This document shows positions 1 through 7,379 of a stretch of DNA of 64,000 nt, one piece after another. The notes beneath the pieces were generated by a model. The model saw nothing but the letters and a program-made list of their open reading frames with translations, was not told the origin of the DNA and ran no database searches. The stretch's first letter is position 1, and the number at the start of each line of letters is the position of its first letter. This DNA is from JAENWD01 sp963837165 (GTDB lineage Bacteria > Acidobacteriota > Vicinamibacteria > Vicinamibacterales > JAENWD01): assembly GCA_963837165.1 (NCBI GenBank), contig CAWIMD010000001.1, forward strand, positions 1-64,000, written 5' to 3'. Both the position numbers and the translations under genes were made by a program.

Positions 1-40
1 AACCGGAGGGTTGCTGGTTCGAGTCCAGCCTGAGGAGCCA
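1..40 (+). tRNA. tRNA 3' half, cut by the window edge
   Basis: The first 40 bases hold the T arm (stem GCTGG/CCAGC at 13-17 and 25-29 around the loop TTCGAGT), a seven-base 3' acceptor strand, discriminator G37 and an encoded CCA at 38-40. The anticodon lies outside the window. Discriminator G and the AACCGG just after the anticodon loop would suit tRNA-Trp, but identity cannot be settled. It is the likely attachment site of the integrase next to it. Confidence 0.75.
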
Positions 41-525
41 ATTTCCTTAACAAAATCTGGAACTTCGGTCTCGGCAGAATTGCCGTCTGTGGCCGCTTGC
101 CCTCTTCTTGCCCTTTTTGTTTTCTTGCCCTTGTTCGGACTCGGCGGCGCCGGCGGAGGTGGATCCAGCAGGCTGACTTCCGCCGAGAGGAACGCCGGCA
201 CAGGTGCGCGTAGCGCATGGTCATCTTCAGAGATTGATGGCCGAGTAGCTCAGCGACCGAGCGCAGGGAGGCGCTGCGCATCATCAGCCAGGATGCGAGG
301 GTGTGACGCAGATCGTGCCAAGTGAAGTCTTCGATCTCGGCCAGCTCCAGGGCGGCATGGAATCCGTTCTTGATGTCCTGCACCGGTTCGCCAGCGTTCG
401 GGCCCGACTTGTGCGGGAACACGTACGCGCTCTCCGGCGTCTTCGCTTCGGCGAGTGCCTTTAGCGTCTTCAGCGCAGTCACGGTATGCGCATCAGCCCG
501 AGCGCCATGCCTCTCGGGCGTGGAC
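41..525 (-). pseudogene. Tyrosine recombinase (phage/island integrase), C-terminal part, frameshifted
   Basis: Reading leftward, the frame gives the catalytic half of a tyrosine integrase: a segment with AYVFPHKSGP, then FTWHDLRHTLASWLMM (the Arg of the R-H-R set), then ELLGHQSLKMTMRYAHL with the second His and the nucleophile Tyr. After HL the frame breaks near base 205. Removing the break restores PAFLSAEVSLLD and a basic Lys/Arg tail that runs into the tRNA without a stop, so one base seems to be missing. The N-terminal domain is absent: upstream of about 525 the sequence turns into a transposase piece on the other strand. Integrases that abut a tRNA 3' end usually mark an integrated element; this one looks dead unless the shift is a sequencing error. 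Confidence 0.8.
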
Positions 526-526
526 A

Positions 527-752
527 GTGCCCAGTGAAGTGGTGCTCGGCGGCCGGAAGGTGGCCATCTCGCGACCGCGGGTCCGCGCCGAGGGCCGCGA
601 AGTCCGGCTGCCGACCTTTCAGGCCGTGGCCCAGGCGGATCCGTTGAATCGCCGCGTCGTCGAGCAGATGCTGGTGGGCGTCGCGACCCGCCAGTATGCG
701 CGCAGCCTCGAGCCGGTACCGACGGGCGTGGTGAGCCGCGGCACGAGCACCG
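527..752 (+). pseudogene. IS256-like (mutator) transposase fragment
   Basis: An open plus-strand stretch reads VVLGGRKVAISRPRVR, then a Gln/Ala-rich region, then VEQMLVGVATRQYARSLEPV and VSRGTS. This is the N-terminal third of transposases of the IS256 family as I know them. The similarity stops abruptly after SRGTS, and no start codon or terminal inverted repeat is visible. It abuts the integrase remnant on the opposite strand, so two mobile-element fragments were joined here. The family assignment is from recognition of the motif only. Confidence 0.55.
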
Positions 753-812
753 CAGGGTGTCCTGATCCCTCGGAATCCTTTCGGGAATCCCGTGGCGACG
801 ACCACCTCAGCT

Positions 813-1277
813 CTATCTCCACACAACCAACGTGCCCGCAAGGAAATCGTGCAGTCCCTGTTTGCGAGCGGTAAATGCAGCCATGATCCACCCCATGAAG
901 AGCGCACAATGGGAGACCACCTTCGCCCAGTGCCGCACGCTCGCGCGGACAAAACCGATGCGTTCACCTTCAAGGTCCGTGACGCGAAGGCCAAATAGTC
1001 TCTTGCCAACCGTCGCCTGCATCTTCGAGCTCTCCGAAATCGCATAGTAGGGCCAGGCGGGTACCACCCAGAACATGACGACGAGAAGTAGTCCGAGCCC
1101 TTCCCCGAGTTCCTTTGAGGTCATTGGCAAGAATCCGAGCTCCCACAAACCACCAACAATCACCAGTTCCACGAGCGTGAGGAACCCAACCACCAGCGCG
1201 TCGACAGCCAATGCGCATGTGCGAATCCAAAACCCTGCATAGTCTGCCTCGTGCGACATAGGGAATGATCGCTCCAT
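813..1277 (-). CDS. RDD family membrane protein
   Basis: A 154-residue protein with the RDD pattern: an Arg in the first segment (AGFWIRTCALAVDALVVG), a long hydrophobic helix, a second helix around WVVPAWPYYAIS, then the family's KRLFGLRVTDLEG block and a last hydrophobic segment before the DFLAGTLVVW end. It should sit in the inner membrane with three helices; the family has no single known function, though some members are linked to ion or solute handling. A GAGGGAA element seven bases upstream supports the ATG at 1277. It follows a truncated protein kinase on the same strand, separated by 66 bases. Confidence 0.8.
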   Translation of the reverse strand: MERSFPMSHEADYAGFWIRTCALAVDALVVGFLTLVELVIVGGLWELGFLPMTSKELGEGLGLLLVVMFWVVPAWPYYAISESSKMQATVGKRLFGLRVTDLEGERIGFVRASVRHWAKVVSHCALFMGWIMAAFTARKQGLHDFLAGTLVVWR

Positions 1278-1343
1278 GTCTTGGTTCCCTCAGGCCCGCG
1301 CCACATTATGCGAGCCCCACCGCCGCTGCAACACCGTGAACAG

Positions 1344-1811
1344 CTACACCTGGGACTGTGTCGGCTTCACGGTGCCGTCCTCGCGGACCTTGACGTTGGC
1401 AGGCTTCAGGTCCCGATGGATGATCCCCTGCTCGTGAGCAGATTCCAGTGCCTCCGCGATCTGCTTCGCGATCGGCAGCGCCTCGGTCAGCGGAATGGGG
1501 CCTTGCGCGATCCGGTCGGCCAGAGTTGGCCCTTCGACCAGTTCCATCACGAGAGCGTGCGTACTGGCGGAGTCGTCGACGCCGTAGATATGCGCGACGT
1601 TCGGATGGTTGAGCGCGGCGAGAACTTCGGCTTCCCGTTGAAATCGCGCGAGGCGCTCGGGGTCTCCGGCCACCGCCTCCGGTAGCACCTTCAGCGCGAC
1701 TTGCCGCTTCAGGTTCGTGTCAGTGGCCCGATACACCTCCCCCATCCCGCCGCTCCCGAGCAGCGACACCACTTCGTAGGGACCGAGGCGCGCGCCGACG
1801 TGCAGTGGCAC
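1344..1811 (-). pseudogene. Ser/Thr protein kinase (Pkn type), truncated after the catalytic loop
   Basis: The 155-residue frame starts as a typical bacterial eukaryotic-like kinase: glycine loop GSGGMGEVY at residues 19-27, the ATP-binding Lys in VALKVL at about 41, and the catalytic loop HRDLKPAN at 132-139. It ends seven residues after DGTVK, where the DFG segment should begin, with an unrelated PTQSQV tail and a stop. The rest of the catalytic domain and the usual membrane and sensor part are missing, so it cannot be an active kinase. The break lies in a region full of truncated genes. Confidence 0.8.
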
Positions 1812-2364
1812 TGGCTATGGTTGGGCAATATTGTAGCCACCGGATGCCGGCCCGATTCTCCCGTTGACGGAAACCCCAAAGCTGGAGCTCCAGACTTGGG
1901 ACTGGCAAACGACCGCTCGTTACCGTCGTCGGTAACGAACCGCGGCTGGCTGTTTGGCCGCAAGCCGAATTGAGGTCGGACGGCTTCGGCTCACCGACCG
2001 TTACACTGTCCCTTTGAGGAAGTTGCTTCATTCCCGGCGCCGGGGGAAACGGCTTCGTCGGCCGTCACCTGCCCTTGGCTTCCTTCGCTGCGGCTGCCGC
2101 GCGGGCGGCTGCCACGCGCGCCCGGCCGCGCCTAAGCCCCTCGTTCAACTTCTCCGCGTCCACCACCACGCCATCCCTGGCCTTAGCGTTCTTGAGTTCG
2201 ACCAGTCCCCGAGTTCAGAACAGTGACGCGGCCAGTATCGACGCGATCGCGCAGCAGCCGGCGGAGATCGCGCGGTTGAGCGGCGGAGCGCTCCAGCGGG
2301 CGGCTAGTCAGAAGGAACTGGAACGCGGTAGATGTTGCGCTGAGTCGCGCCGCGCTCGAACGCG
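1812..2364 (-). other. Stretch without a supported gene
   Basis: No recognisable start-to-stop gene. On the minus strand, about 2190-2068, an open stretch gives VELKNAKARDGVVV, an acidic helix and an Ala/Arg-rich end before a stop. It looks like the C-terminus of a small DNA-binding or antitoxin-like protein, but no start codon or family could be assigned. It sits just downstream of the fic gene in the same direction and may be a decayed partner. Confidence 0.3.
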
Positions 2365-3756
2365 TCACCAGGCCTCCCGCCACGCGGTGAATTCCGCCGG
2401 CCTGATGGCATAGCGCGCGAAGTTGCCCTCGTGAAGGCCCAGCAGCTCGCTCTCGGCGATCTCCCGAAACTTCTCGCGATCGCCCTCTTCAACGTGCTCC
2501 GCCGCCCACGCCGTGACGTGCGCAACGGCCGTTTTCCTGTCCATGCGCCCGCGCACAACCTCTGCCACGGCGGCGCGCAGCGCATCGCGGTACTTCAGTT
2601 TGAAAGGATCGGGTTCGCCAAGCGACTGCCGCACGGCGGCATAGCGCGCCGCCGACCGCTCGTATGCCCATATGAACAGGTCCCTGAGAAGCTCTATCCG
2701 ATTGAGCTCGTACACGCCGAGCATCGCGTGCGCGTACAGATCCTGCGGCACGTCCGTGAACGCGAGCGGAGACAGGTTCGCCCGGATGAACGGAATGTTC
2801 GCGGCCATCCGCGACACACGCTTGTTCACATCGTCAAACGGCTGAAGGTACGGCAGCTGCACCATCACGAAGAAGGACTGCTCGAAGGGATCCGCGATCG
2901 CCGCTGCTGTAGCGAGCAGCTGGTCGAAGCACTCCTCGATCAGCTGGGGCGTTTCGAGCGGGTGAAAGACCGACCCGTCAATGCCGACGCCGATGTGACG
3001 CAGTCGCCCGGCAGCCCCTGCATCCGCAAGCAGGTTGTTCGCGAGAATGCCGTGTAGATTGAGAATGGTGTACCGGTTGAAGCGGATGTCTGCCGCGCTG
3101 CCAACCAGAAACTCAATCGCATCCTTGTGGTTCAGAATCATCTGCGCCTCGAGCGCGTCGCGGCCCTCGGCCTGCTGGCCAAACTCGATCAGCCGCTTCG
3201 TGTCGAGCAGCGAGTAGGTGTTCCCTTCAAGACGGCTCGAATTCCACGACAGCTCGATCAGAAGCCGGTTCAGGATCTGCCGGGCGTACGTGCCGGCCGG
3301 CTGGTCGGCGCGCGCGTGGCGCGTCCCCATCTCCGCAAGGCGCGCGCGCTCGTCCGCTGTCAGATAGAACGTCTCTCCTGGACGGTAGGAGTCGAGGAAG
3401 TTGCGGTTGTAGCCGACGGGCGTGCGCGCGCCGACCGGGCGGCGTACATTGGCCCTGATGTCTTCGCCCTCTCGAGACACTGTGACGGCGGCTTCCGCCG
3501 CCGCCGCCGCCGCGACCTCGGCCTCGGGCGCCGCGGCAGGGGCACCCGCCTCAGGCGTGCGATAGCGCGCCGCCTTGTCCCCGCCCTCGCGGACGAGTCG
3601 GCCGTCATCTACCAGACGCTTTAACCGATACTGGAGAGTGCGCTGCGGGATTCTCTCGGCCAGCGCCTCAGCGATTTCCGCGGAGCTGACGCCCGGGCGG
3701 GCACGCACGACACCCTCAATCTCATCCAGCTCTTCCGCCAGGATCGGCCTCGGCAT
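2365..3756 (-). CDS. Fic family protein with N-terminal winged helix and changed catalytic motif
   Basis: A 463-residue protein. Residues 1-65 form a winged-helix region (ELDEIEGVVRARPGVSSAEI, then RTLQYRLKRLVDDGRLV), followed by an Ala-rich linker to about 115. The Fic domain carries SSRLEGN near residue 171, matching the inhibitory motif (S/T)xxxE(G/N) that blocks ATP in class II Fic enzymes. The catalytic loop near residue 300 reads LQPFDDVNKR, whereas active AMPylating Fic proteins have HxFxxGNGR. The His is Gln and the GNGR is VNKR, so activity, if any, may differ. I chose the ATG at 3756 because it opens the winged helix; an upstream start at 3837 would translate the operator-like repeats. 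Probably autoregulated through those repeats. Confidence 0.85.
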   Translation of the reverse strand: MPRPILAEELDEIEGVVRARPGVSSAEIAEALAERIPQRTLQYRLKRLVDDGRLVREGGDKAARYRTPEAGAPAAAPEAEVAAAAAAEAAVTVSREGEDIRANVRRPVGARTPVGYNRNFLDSYRPGETFYLTADERARLAEMGTRHARADQPAGTYARQILNRLLIELSWNSSRLEGNTYSLLDTKRLIEFGQQAEGRDALEAQMILNHKDAIEFLVGSAADIRFNRYTILNLHGILANNLLADAGAAGRLRHIGVGIDGSVFHPLETPQLIEECFDQLLATAAAIADPFEQSFFVMVQLPYLQPFDDVNKRVSRMAANIPFIRANLSPLAFTDVPQDLYAHAMLGVYELNRIELLRDLFIWAYERSAARYAAVRQSLGEPDPFKLKYRDALRAAVAEVVRGRMDRKTAVAHVTAWAAEHVEEGDREKFREIAESELLGLHEGNFARYAIRPAEFTAWREAW

Positions 3757-3772
3757 AGTCACTTTCGCCAAA

Positions 3773-3868
3773 GTTGCGCCAATAAAGCTTAGACGCAATT
3801 TACCACGTTTTGACGCAATAAACAAATTTAGACGCAATAAACACGTTCTGATTCGATATTTATTGCGT
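3773..3868. promoter_or_regulatory. Iterated operator-like repeats upstream of fic
   Basis: In an AT-rich patch, GACGCAAT occurs at 3792-3799, 3812-3819 and 3831-3838 (spacings 20 and 19), each but the first followed by AAAC. A weaker copy (GCGCCAATAAAG) lies at about 3775-3786 and an inverted ATTGCGT at 3862-3868. The two-turn spacing on one face of the helix is what a winged-helix regulator bound as a row of dimers would need. The fic product has such a domain. The remaining sequence up to 4088 holds no gene I can support. Confidence 0.55.
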
Positions 3869-4088
3869 GCAAATCAATAAAAATCGACGAGCTGAAGCTG
3901 GAACGTGATTTCCGGCTGATAGCCGACCGCATCCTGACCACTGGCGAGACGATGATCCCCTTGAACTTGAAAGACGTGCCGACGAAGCCATGCTCGCCGT
4001 AGCCGGATTCAAGTCAATAAAGACGGGCAAGGCTCGGTAGCCGACCTGGAGCTGGGCATGGTGCACAGCTCGCGCCTATTCTGCATGC

Positions 4089-4298
4089 ATGTCTTACACA
4101 TTCACGCGCGCCGCCCTTTACGAACTGGCATGGTCCGAGCCGATGCAGAGTCTCGCAAAGAAGTTCGGCCTCTCTGATCGCGGCCTGGCGAAGATCTGCG
4201 CGGCCGCGAATATCCCGGTTCCTGCGCGCGGCTACTGGGCGAAACTGCAAGCGGGGAAGGCTTCGTTGAAGAAGTTGTCGATGACTTCGTCGTTGTAG
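4089..4298 (+). pseudogene. HTH protein, N-terminal fragment
   Basis: The 69-residue frame opens with TRAALYELAWSEPMQSLAKK and FGLSDRGLAKICAAANIPVP, a helix-turn-helix start seen in conserved hypothetical proteins whose full forms are much longer, as far as I recall. After ARGYWAKLQAGK (about base 4256) the match stops and the frame runs into unrelated sequence that reads better on the minus strand. So the gene was cut by a rearrangement. No function is assigned beyond probable DNA binding of the intact family. Confidence 0.5.
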
Positions 4299-4893
4299 TT
4301 CTCGAAGGCGAACTCGAGGCGGCAGGTTCCCGCGACGGTTCCGGGCTGGTTACTGCGCGCGGCACAGAGCGCCGCGCCTTCAGCAATCCGCCAACCATGT
4401 TCAAGACCGCGCCTTAGCACTAGAAGTCGGCCTCCCCGTTCAGCGACGGGCCGCCCGAGCGTGGGAGCGAGAAGCCACCGCGACGACGCGGGAGGGGGGA
4501 ACCCCTCGCGCGAGGCCCTGTTCCCCCTGTGTTCCCCTCGGCCGCCTCCCAAGGACGAGCCGACCAGGAAGGAGAGAGACCAGCTTCTGTCGCAGTCGGT
4601 GGTCTTCCGTCAGATCGTTTCCTGGCCGTCCTTTGTCGCCGATACGAAGGCTGGCGGCCAGCCCAAGCTGCACATCCTTCAGGCACCACGTCGACGTTCG
4701 GGGTCCGTCGACGATGAGTAGCCCGAGACCGTGCGGGATGCAGCGCCGGACCGTGGCCGAGCCACATCAGCGAACATCAGAGGACGGCTGCAGGAGCGTC
4801 CAGACAGCCTCCATGATTACCGTCGAGTTGTCGGCCATCTTGCCGGTACATCGTCTGCCTCCTTGTGAGCGCAAAACCCCGAGATCGACGACT
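4299..4893. other. Stretch without a supported gene
   Basis: About 600 bases with only short or implausibly Arg/Pro-rich frames. On the minus strand around 4322-4260 a short piece reads LEFAFENYNDEVIDNFFNEA, which has protein-like composition, but it has no start and no family I recognise. It may be the far side of the rearrangement that cut the HTH gene at 4256. Confidence 0.4.
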
Positions 4894-5406
4894 TCATGAC
4901 CGTCCCACGCGCGCGCCCAGGGTGAGGAGAAGCTCGTCCAGTTGCGCGAACGTCTCGACCATCGCATCCGCCGCCCCGGTGCCGGCAGCGTCGAGAGCTT
5001 CCTTCGAGGAATAGAGCTCGTGCATGACCAGCAGCGTCTTGCCACTCTTTTCCTCGAATGTCACCGTGGTGACAGGCCCACCCTCACCACCTTCCTCGTT
5101 GGTCCACACGAGGCGCGAGTGCGGTGTCACTTCGAGGTACGTGCCGAAGAACGCCGTACCATCGGGTTCGAACTCGAGACGGTACTTGCCCCCGACACGA
5201 ACATCCATCTCACAGGAACGCAGGGACATGCCCACCGACTTCGGCAGCCACCACCGCCTGAACAGCTCGGGCTTGGTCCACGCCTCGAACACGATGCGGG
5301 CCGGGCCGTTGAAGGTTCGGGTAACGACTAGCTCACGCTCGGACTTCCGCTCCACCGTCGTGCGGTTCTTCATGGGCGTGGGCTCACTCTCTCTTCTTGC
5401 GTCCAT
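4894..5406 (-). CDS. AHSA1/SRPBCC domain protein
   Basis: A 170-residue single-domain protein. LVVTRTFNGPARIVFEAWT near the start, WWLPKSVGMSL, the FFGTYLEVTPHSRLVWTNE strand pair and the Thr/Val-rich VTTVTFEEKSGKTLLVMHE strands are typical of the AHSA1 subgroup of the START-like SRPBCC fold, which binds hydrophobic ligands. Its start overlaps the end of the arsR-like gene by 23 bases and has GGAGAAGG just upstream of the ATG at 5406, so the two are translated together. ArsR-AHSA1 pairs are common in bacteria; the ligand is unknown. Confidence 0.88.
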   Translation of the reverse strand: MDARRESEPTPMKNRTTVERKSERELVVTRTFNGPARIVFEAWTKPELFRRWWLPKSVGMSLRSCEMDVRVGGKYRLEFEPDGTAFFGTYLEVTPHSRLVWTNEEGGEGGPVTTVTFEEKSGKTLLVMHELYSSKEALDAAGTGAADAMVETFAQLDELLLTLGARVGRS

Positions 5407-5749
5407 CAACCTTCTCCTTCCGTTTCAGTTCCTCGACAACCTTGTCCAGCTCGTCGAACCGTGCATCACAGAGCTGGCGGTACCTCTCGATCCATGCCGC
5501 CTCTTCATCCAGCCTGCGCAGGCCGAGCCTGCAGGTCCGCACGCGCCCGACCTTCGCCGTGGTGACGAGCCCCGCCTGCTCCAGGACGCCGACGTGCTTC
5601 TTCATGCCCGTGAGGGTCATGTGGAACTTGTCGGCAAGGTCCGTGATCGAAGCGTCTGCACGCCCGAGCTGCTCCAGAACACCGCGTCGGGTGGCGTCCG
5701 AGAGCGCGGCAAACGAGGCATCGAAGCGGGTCCACGAATACTGAACCAT
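5384..5749 (-). CDS. ArsR/SmtB family transcriptional regulator
   Basis: A 121-residue winged-helix protein: FDASFAALSDATRRGVLEQL, then ASITDLADKFHMTLTGMKKH as the recognition region, then VLEQAGLVTTAKVGRVRTC as the wing, and a C-terminal helix rich in charged residues. It lacks the CxC metal box of ArsR or SmtB, so it is probably of the non-metal type that travels with AHSA1 proteins. I took the ATG at 5749 (MVQYSWTRF) rather than 5785 because it lies inside a perfect palindrome that looks like its own operator. First gene of a two-gene operon. Confidence 0.88.
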   Translation of the reverse strand: MVQYSWTRFDASFAALSDATRRGVLEQLGRADASITDLADKFHMTLTGMKKHVGVLEQAGLVTTAKVGRVRTCRLGLRRLDEEAAWIERYRQLCDARFDELDKVVEELKRKEKVDGRKKRE

Positions 5750-5761
5750 GTGGTTCAGTAT
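5738..5761. promoter_or_regulatory. Palindromic operator over the arsR-like start codon
   Basis: ATACTGAACCA at 5738-5748 and TGGTTCAGTAT at 5751-5761 are exact reverse complements around a 2-base centre. The start codon of the regulator lies inside the palindrome (5747-5749). A dimeric ArsR-type repressor bound here would block transcription through the start of its own operon. Confidence 0.7.
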
Positions 5762-5900
5762 AACAGCCGGATTGTCGGAATGCAAGGCCTAGGAGCATCA
5801 TCCGGCGACCAGGTGGCGTGGCCGCACGGCACAACCCATGCGTGTGCCGCCGTTGGTATCTGGGACGGACACGCGAGTCTGCAACCGATCCAGCCCAGCG

Positions 5901-7169
5901 TCAGTCCAGGGAGATGGTGCGCGTCGCCGTGTCGAACCTCGCGCGGCGCCCCGTTTCGTACGACCTCGTGGCCATGATGCTCGCGATGGCGTGCTGGTAC
6001 CCGGCGTCGAGCGAGGCGTTCGGCGTCTTGCCGTCGCGCATGCAGCGGAACCAGTTCACCCAGTGGTCCGTCTGCTCGATCGGCTCGACCTTGTTCACGC
6101 CGCGAATCGAGCCGTCGCGATGGATGCCGCCCTCGGGGCTGTAGGTGGCGTCGGACCAGTCGAGGGTGAGCGTGGCCTTGTCGCCGCAGTAGCGGATCAC
6201 GTCGCCGATGCTGTTGCCGAAGTTCGTCGTGTAGCTGATCATCAACCCCTCGGGGTAGTTCCAGAGGGCCTGCACCTGGTCCGGCGCGGTGAAGCCGTGC
6301 TCGTCTTTCCACGTGTAGACGCCGCCGAGGCAGACACAGGTCTGGGGAATGCCGAGGTCGGCGATGAAGTGCGCCGTGTCGAGGAAGTGCACGGCCCACT
6401 GGGGCACCGGGCCCTGCGAGAACTCCCAGTAGCCGTACCATCCCGAGTACAGAATCGGGTCGAATGGCTTGCTGGTGCGGCCCTTCGTGAAGGTCTTCCA
6501 ATCGACGTCGTCCGCCCGGACGTCGGGATTGAGATACTCGTACCAGTACGGCCGCTCGCCGTTGCGCACCTGCTCGATGCGGGAGAGCCTGCCGAGCGTG
6601 CCCGCCCTCACCACTTCGCGGCATCCCATGGCAACCGGCGTGCTGCGCAGCTGCGTGCCGACCTGGATGACGACGCCCGAGGCTTTCGCCGCGGCGTACG
6701 CGCGGTTGAGGTCGGCGACATCGATGGCCATCGGCTTTTCGACATAGACGTGCTTGCCCGCCGTGGTGGCCGCCTCGAGGTGCGCGGCGTGCCAGTGGTC
6801 CGGCGACGAGATGAACACGCCGTCCACCTCTTTGAGTGCGAGCAGTTCGTCCACGCTCCGGCACTCGGTCGCGGTGGTGCCGAACCACTCCTTCGCCTTG
6901 GCCGCGGCGTTCTCCTTCGCGAGCCGATACGGGTCGTAGACGGCGACGACCTCCAGGTTCTCGTCCTTGGCGTGATCCCTCACGGCGGCCATCTCGGTGC
7001 CGATGCCGCGGTTGCCGCAGCCGATGATGCCGATGCGGATGCGATCGTTGGCGCCAATGCTGCGTTGGACGGTCCTCGCGTCGAGGCTGCGCGGCGCCAC
7101 GAGCGACACCGCGCCTGCCGCGGTGAGCGATGTCAGGAACTCCCGGCGTGACTGTGGGGGAATGCTCAC
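5901..7169 (-). CDS. Tat-exported Gfo/Idh/MocA family oxidoreductase
   Basis: A 422-residue NAD(P)-dependent sugar or inositol dehydrogenase-like protein. It begins with a twin-arginine signal (SRREFLTSLTAAGAVSLVAP). The Rossmann fold follows with IGIIGCGNRGIG near residue 45, and the family's EKP segment appears as VYVEKPMAID. I chose GTG at 7169: AAGGAG lies 7 bases upstream and the twin-Arg signal starts right after it. Longer upstream starts add an implausible Pro/Arg stretch. Exported members of this family are frequent in Acidobacteriota and Planctomycetota, where they are thought to act on carbohydrates; the substrate is unknown. A second, different family member lies at 47359. Confidence 0.88.
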   Translation of the reverse strand: MSIPPQSRREFLTSLTAAGAVSLVAPRSLDARTVQRSIGANDRIRIGIIGCGNRGIGTEMAAVRDHAKDENLEVVAVYDPYRLAKENAAAKAKEWFGTTATECRSVDELLALKEVDGVFISSPDHWHAAHLEAATTAGKHVYVEKPMAIDVADLNRAYAAAKASGVVIQVGTQLRSTPVAMGCREVVRAGTLGRLSRIEQVRNGERPYWYEYLNPDVRADDVDWKTFTKGRTSKPFDPILYSGWYGYWEFSQGPVPQWAVHFLDTAHFIADLGIPQTCVCLGGVYTWKDEHGFTAPDQVQALWNYPEGLMISYTTNFGNSIGDVIRYCGDKATLTLDWSDATYSPEGGIHRDGSIRGVNKVEPIEQTDHWVNWFRCMRDGKTPNASLDAGYQHAIASIMATRSYETGRRARFDTATRTISLD

Positions 7170-7379
7170 GTCCAACTCCTTGCCGATGGATGTAGTGCGC
7201 GGCGGGCGCGGCGTCGGAATGCTCCGCCTCACCACCGCAGGTGACTGGTGAGGATAGCGCGGTTCCCGCGGCGCCGCCACTGCATACCGAACGTGCAGGT
7301 CCGGCGCGTGAGGTCCGCCCGTCCTCTTCCTCGGCAACGCCGAGGCCTCCATCCCCCGATCGCGCTTCTGCCTGCGCGA

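Noticed and set aside
230..300. A possible second tRNA, because of a D-arm-like GAGTAGCTCAG.
   Set aside because: No matching anticodon or T arm follows, and the bases encode conserved integrase residues on the other strand.
2365..3837. A longer fic product starting at 3837.
   Set aside because: The extra 27 residues would be encoded by the operator-like repeats and have no similarity to the winged helix that starts at 3756.
3773..3868. A plasmid-type replication origin with iterons.
   Set aside because: The repeats lie directly ahead of a regulator-like gene and there is no rep gene or DnaA box; operator function explains them better.
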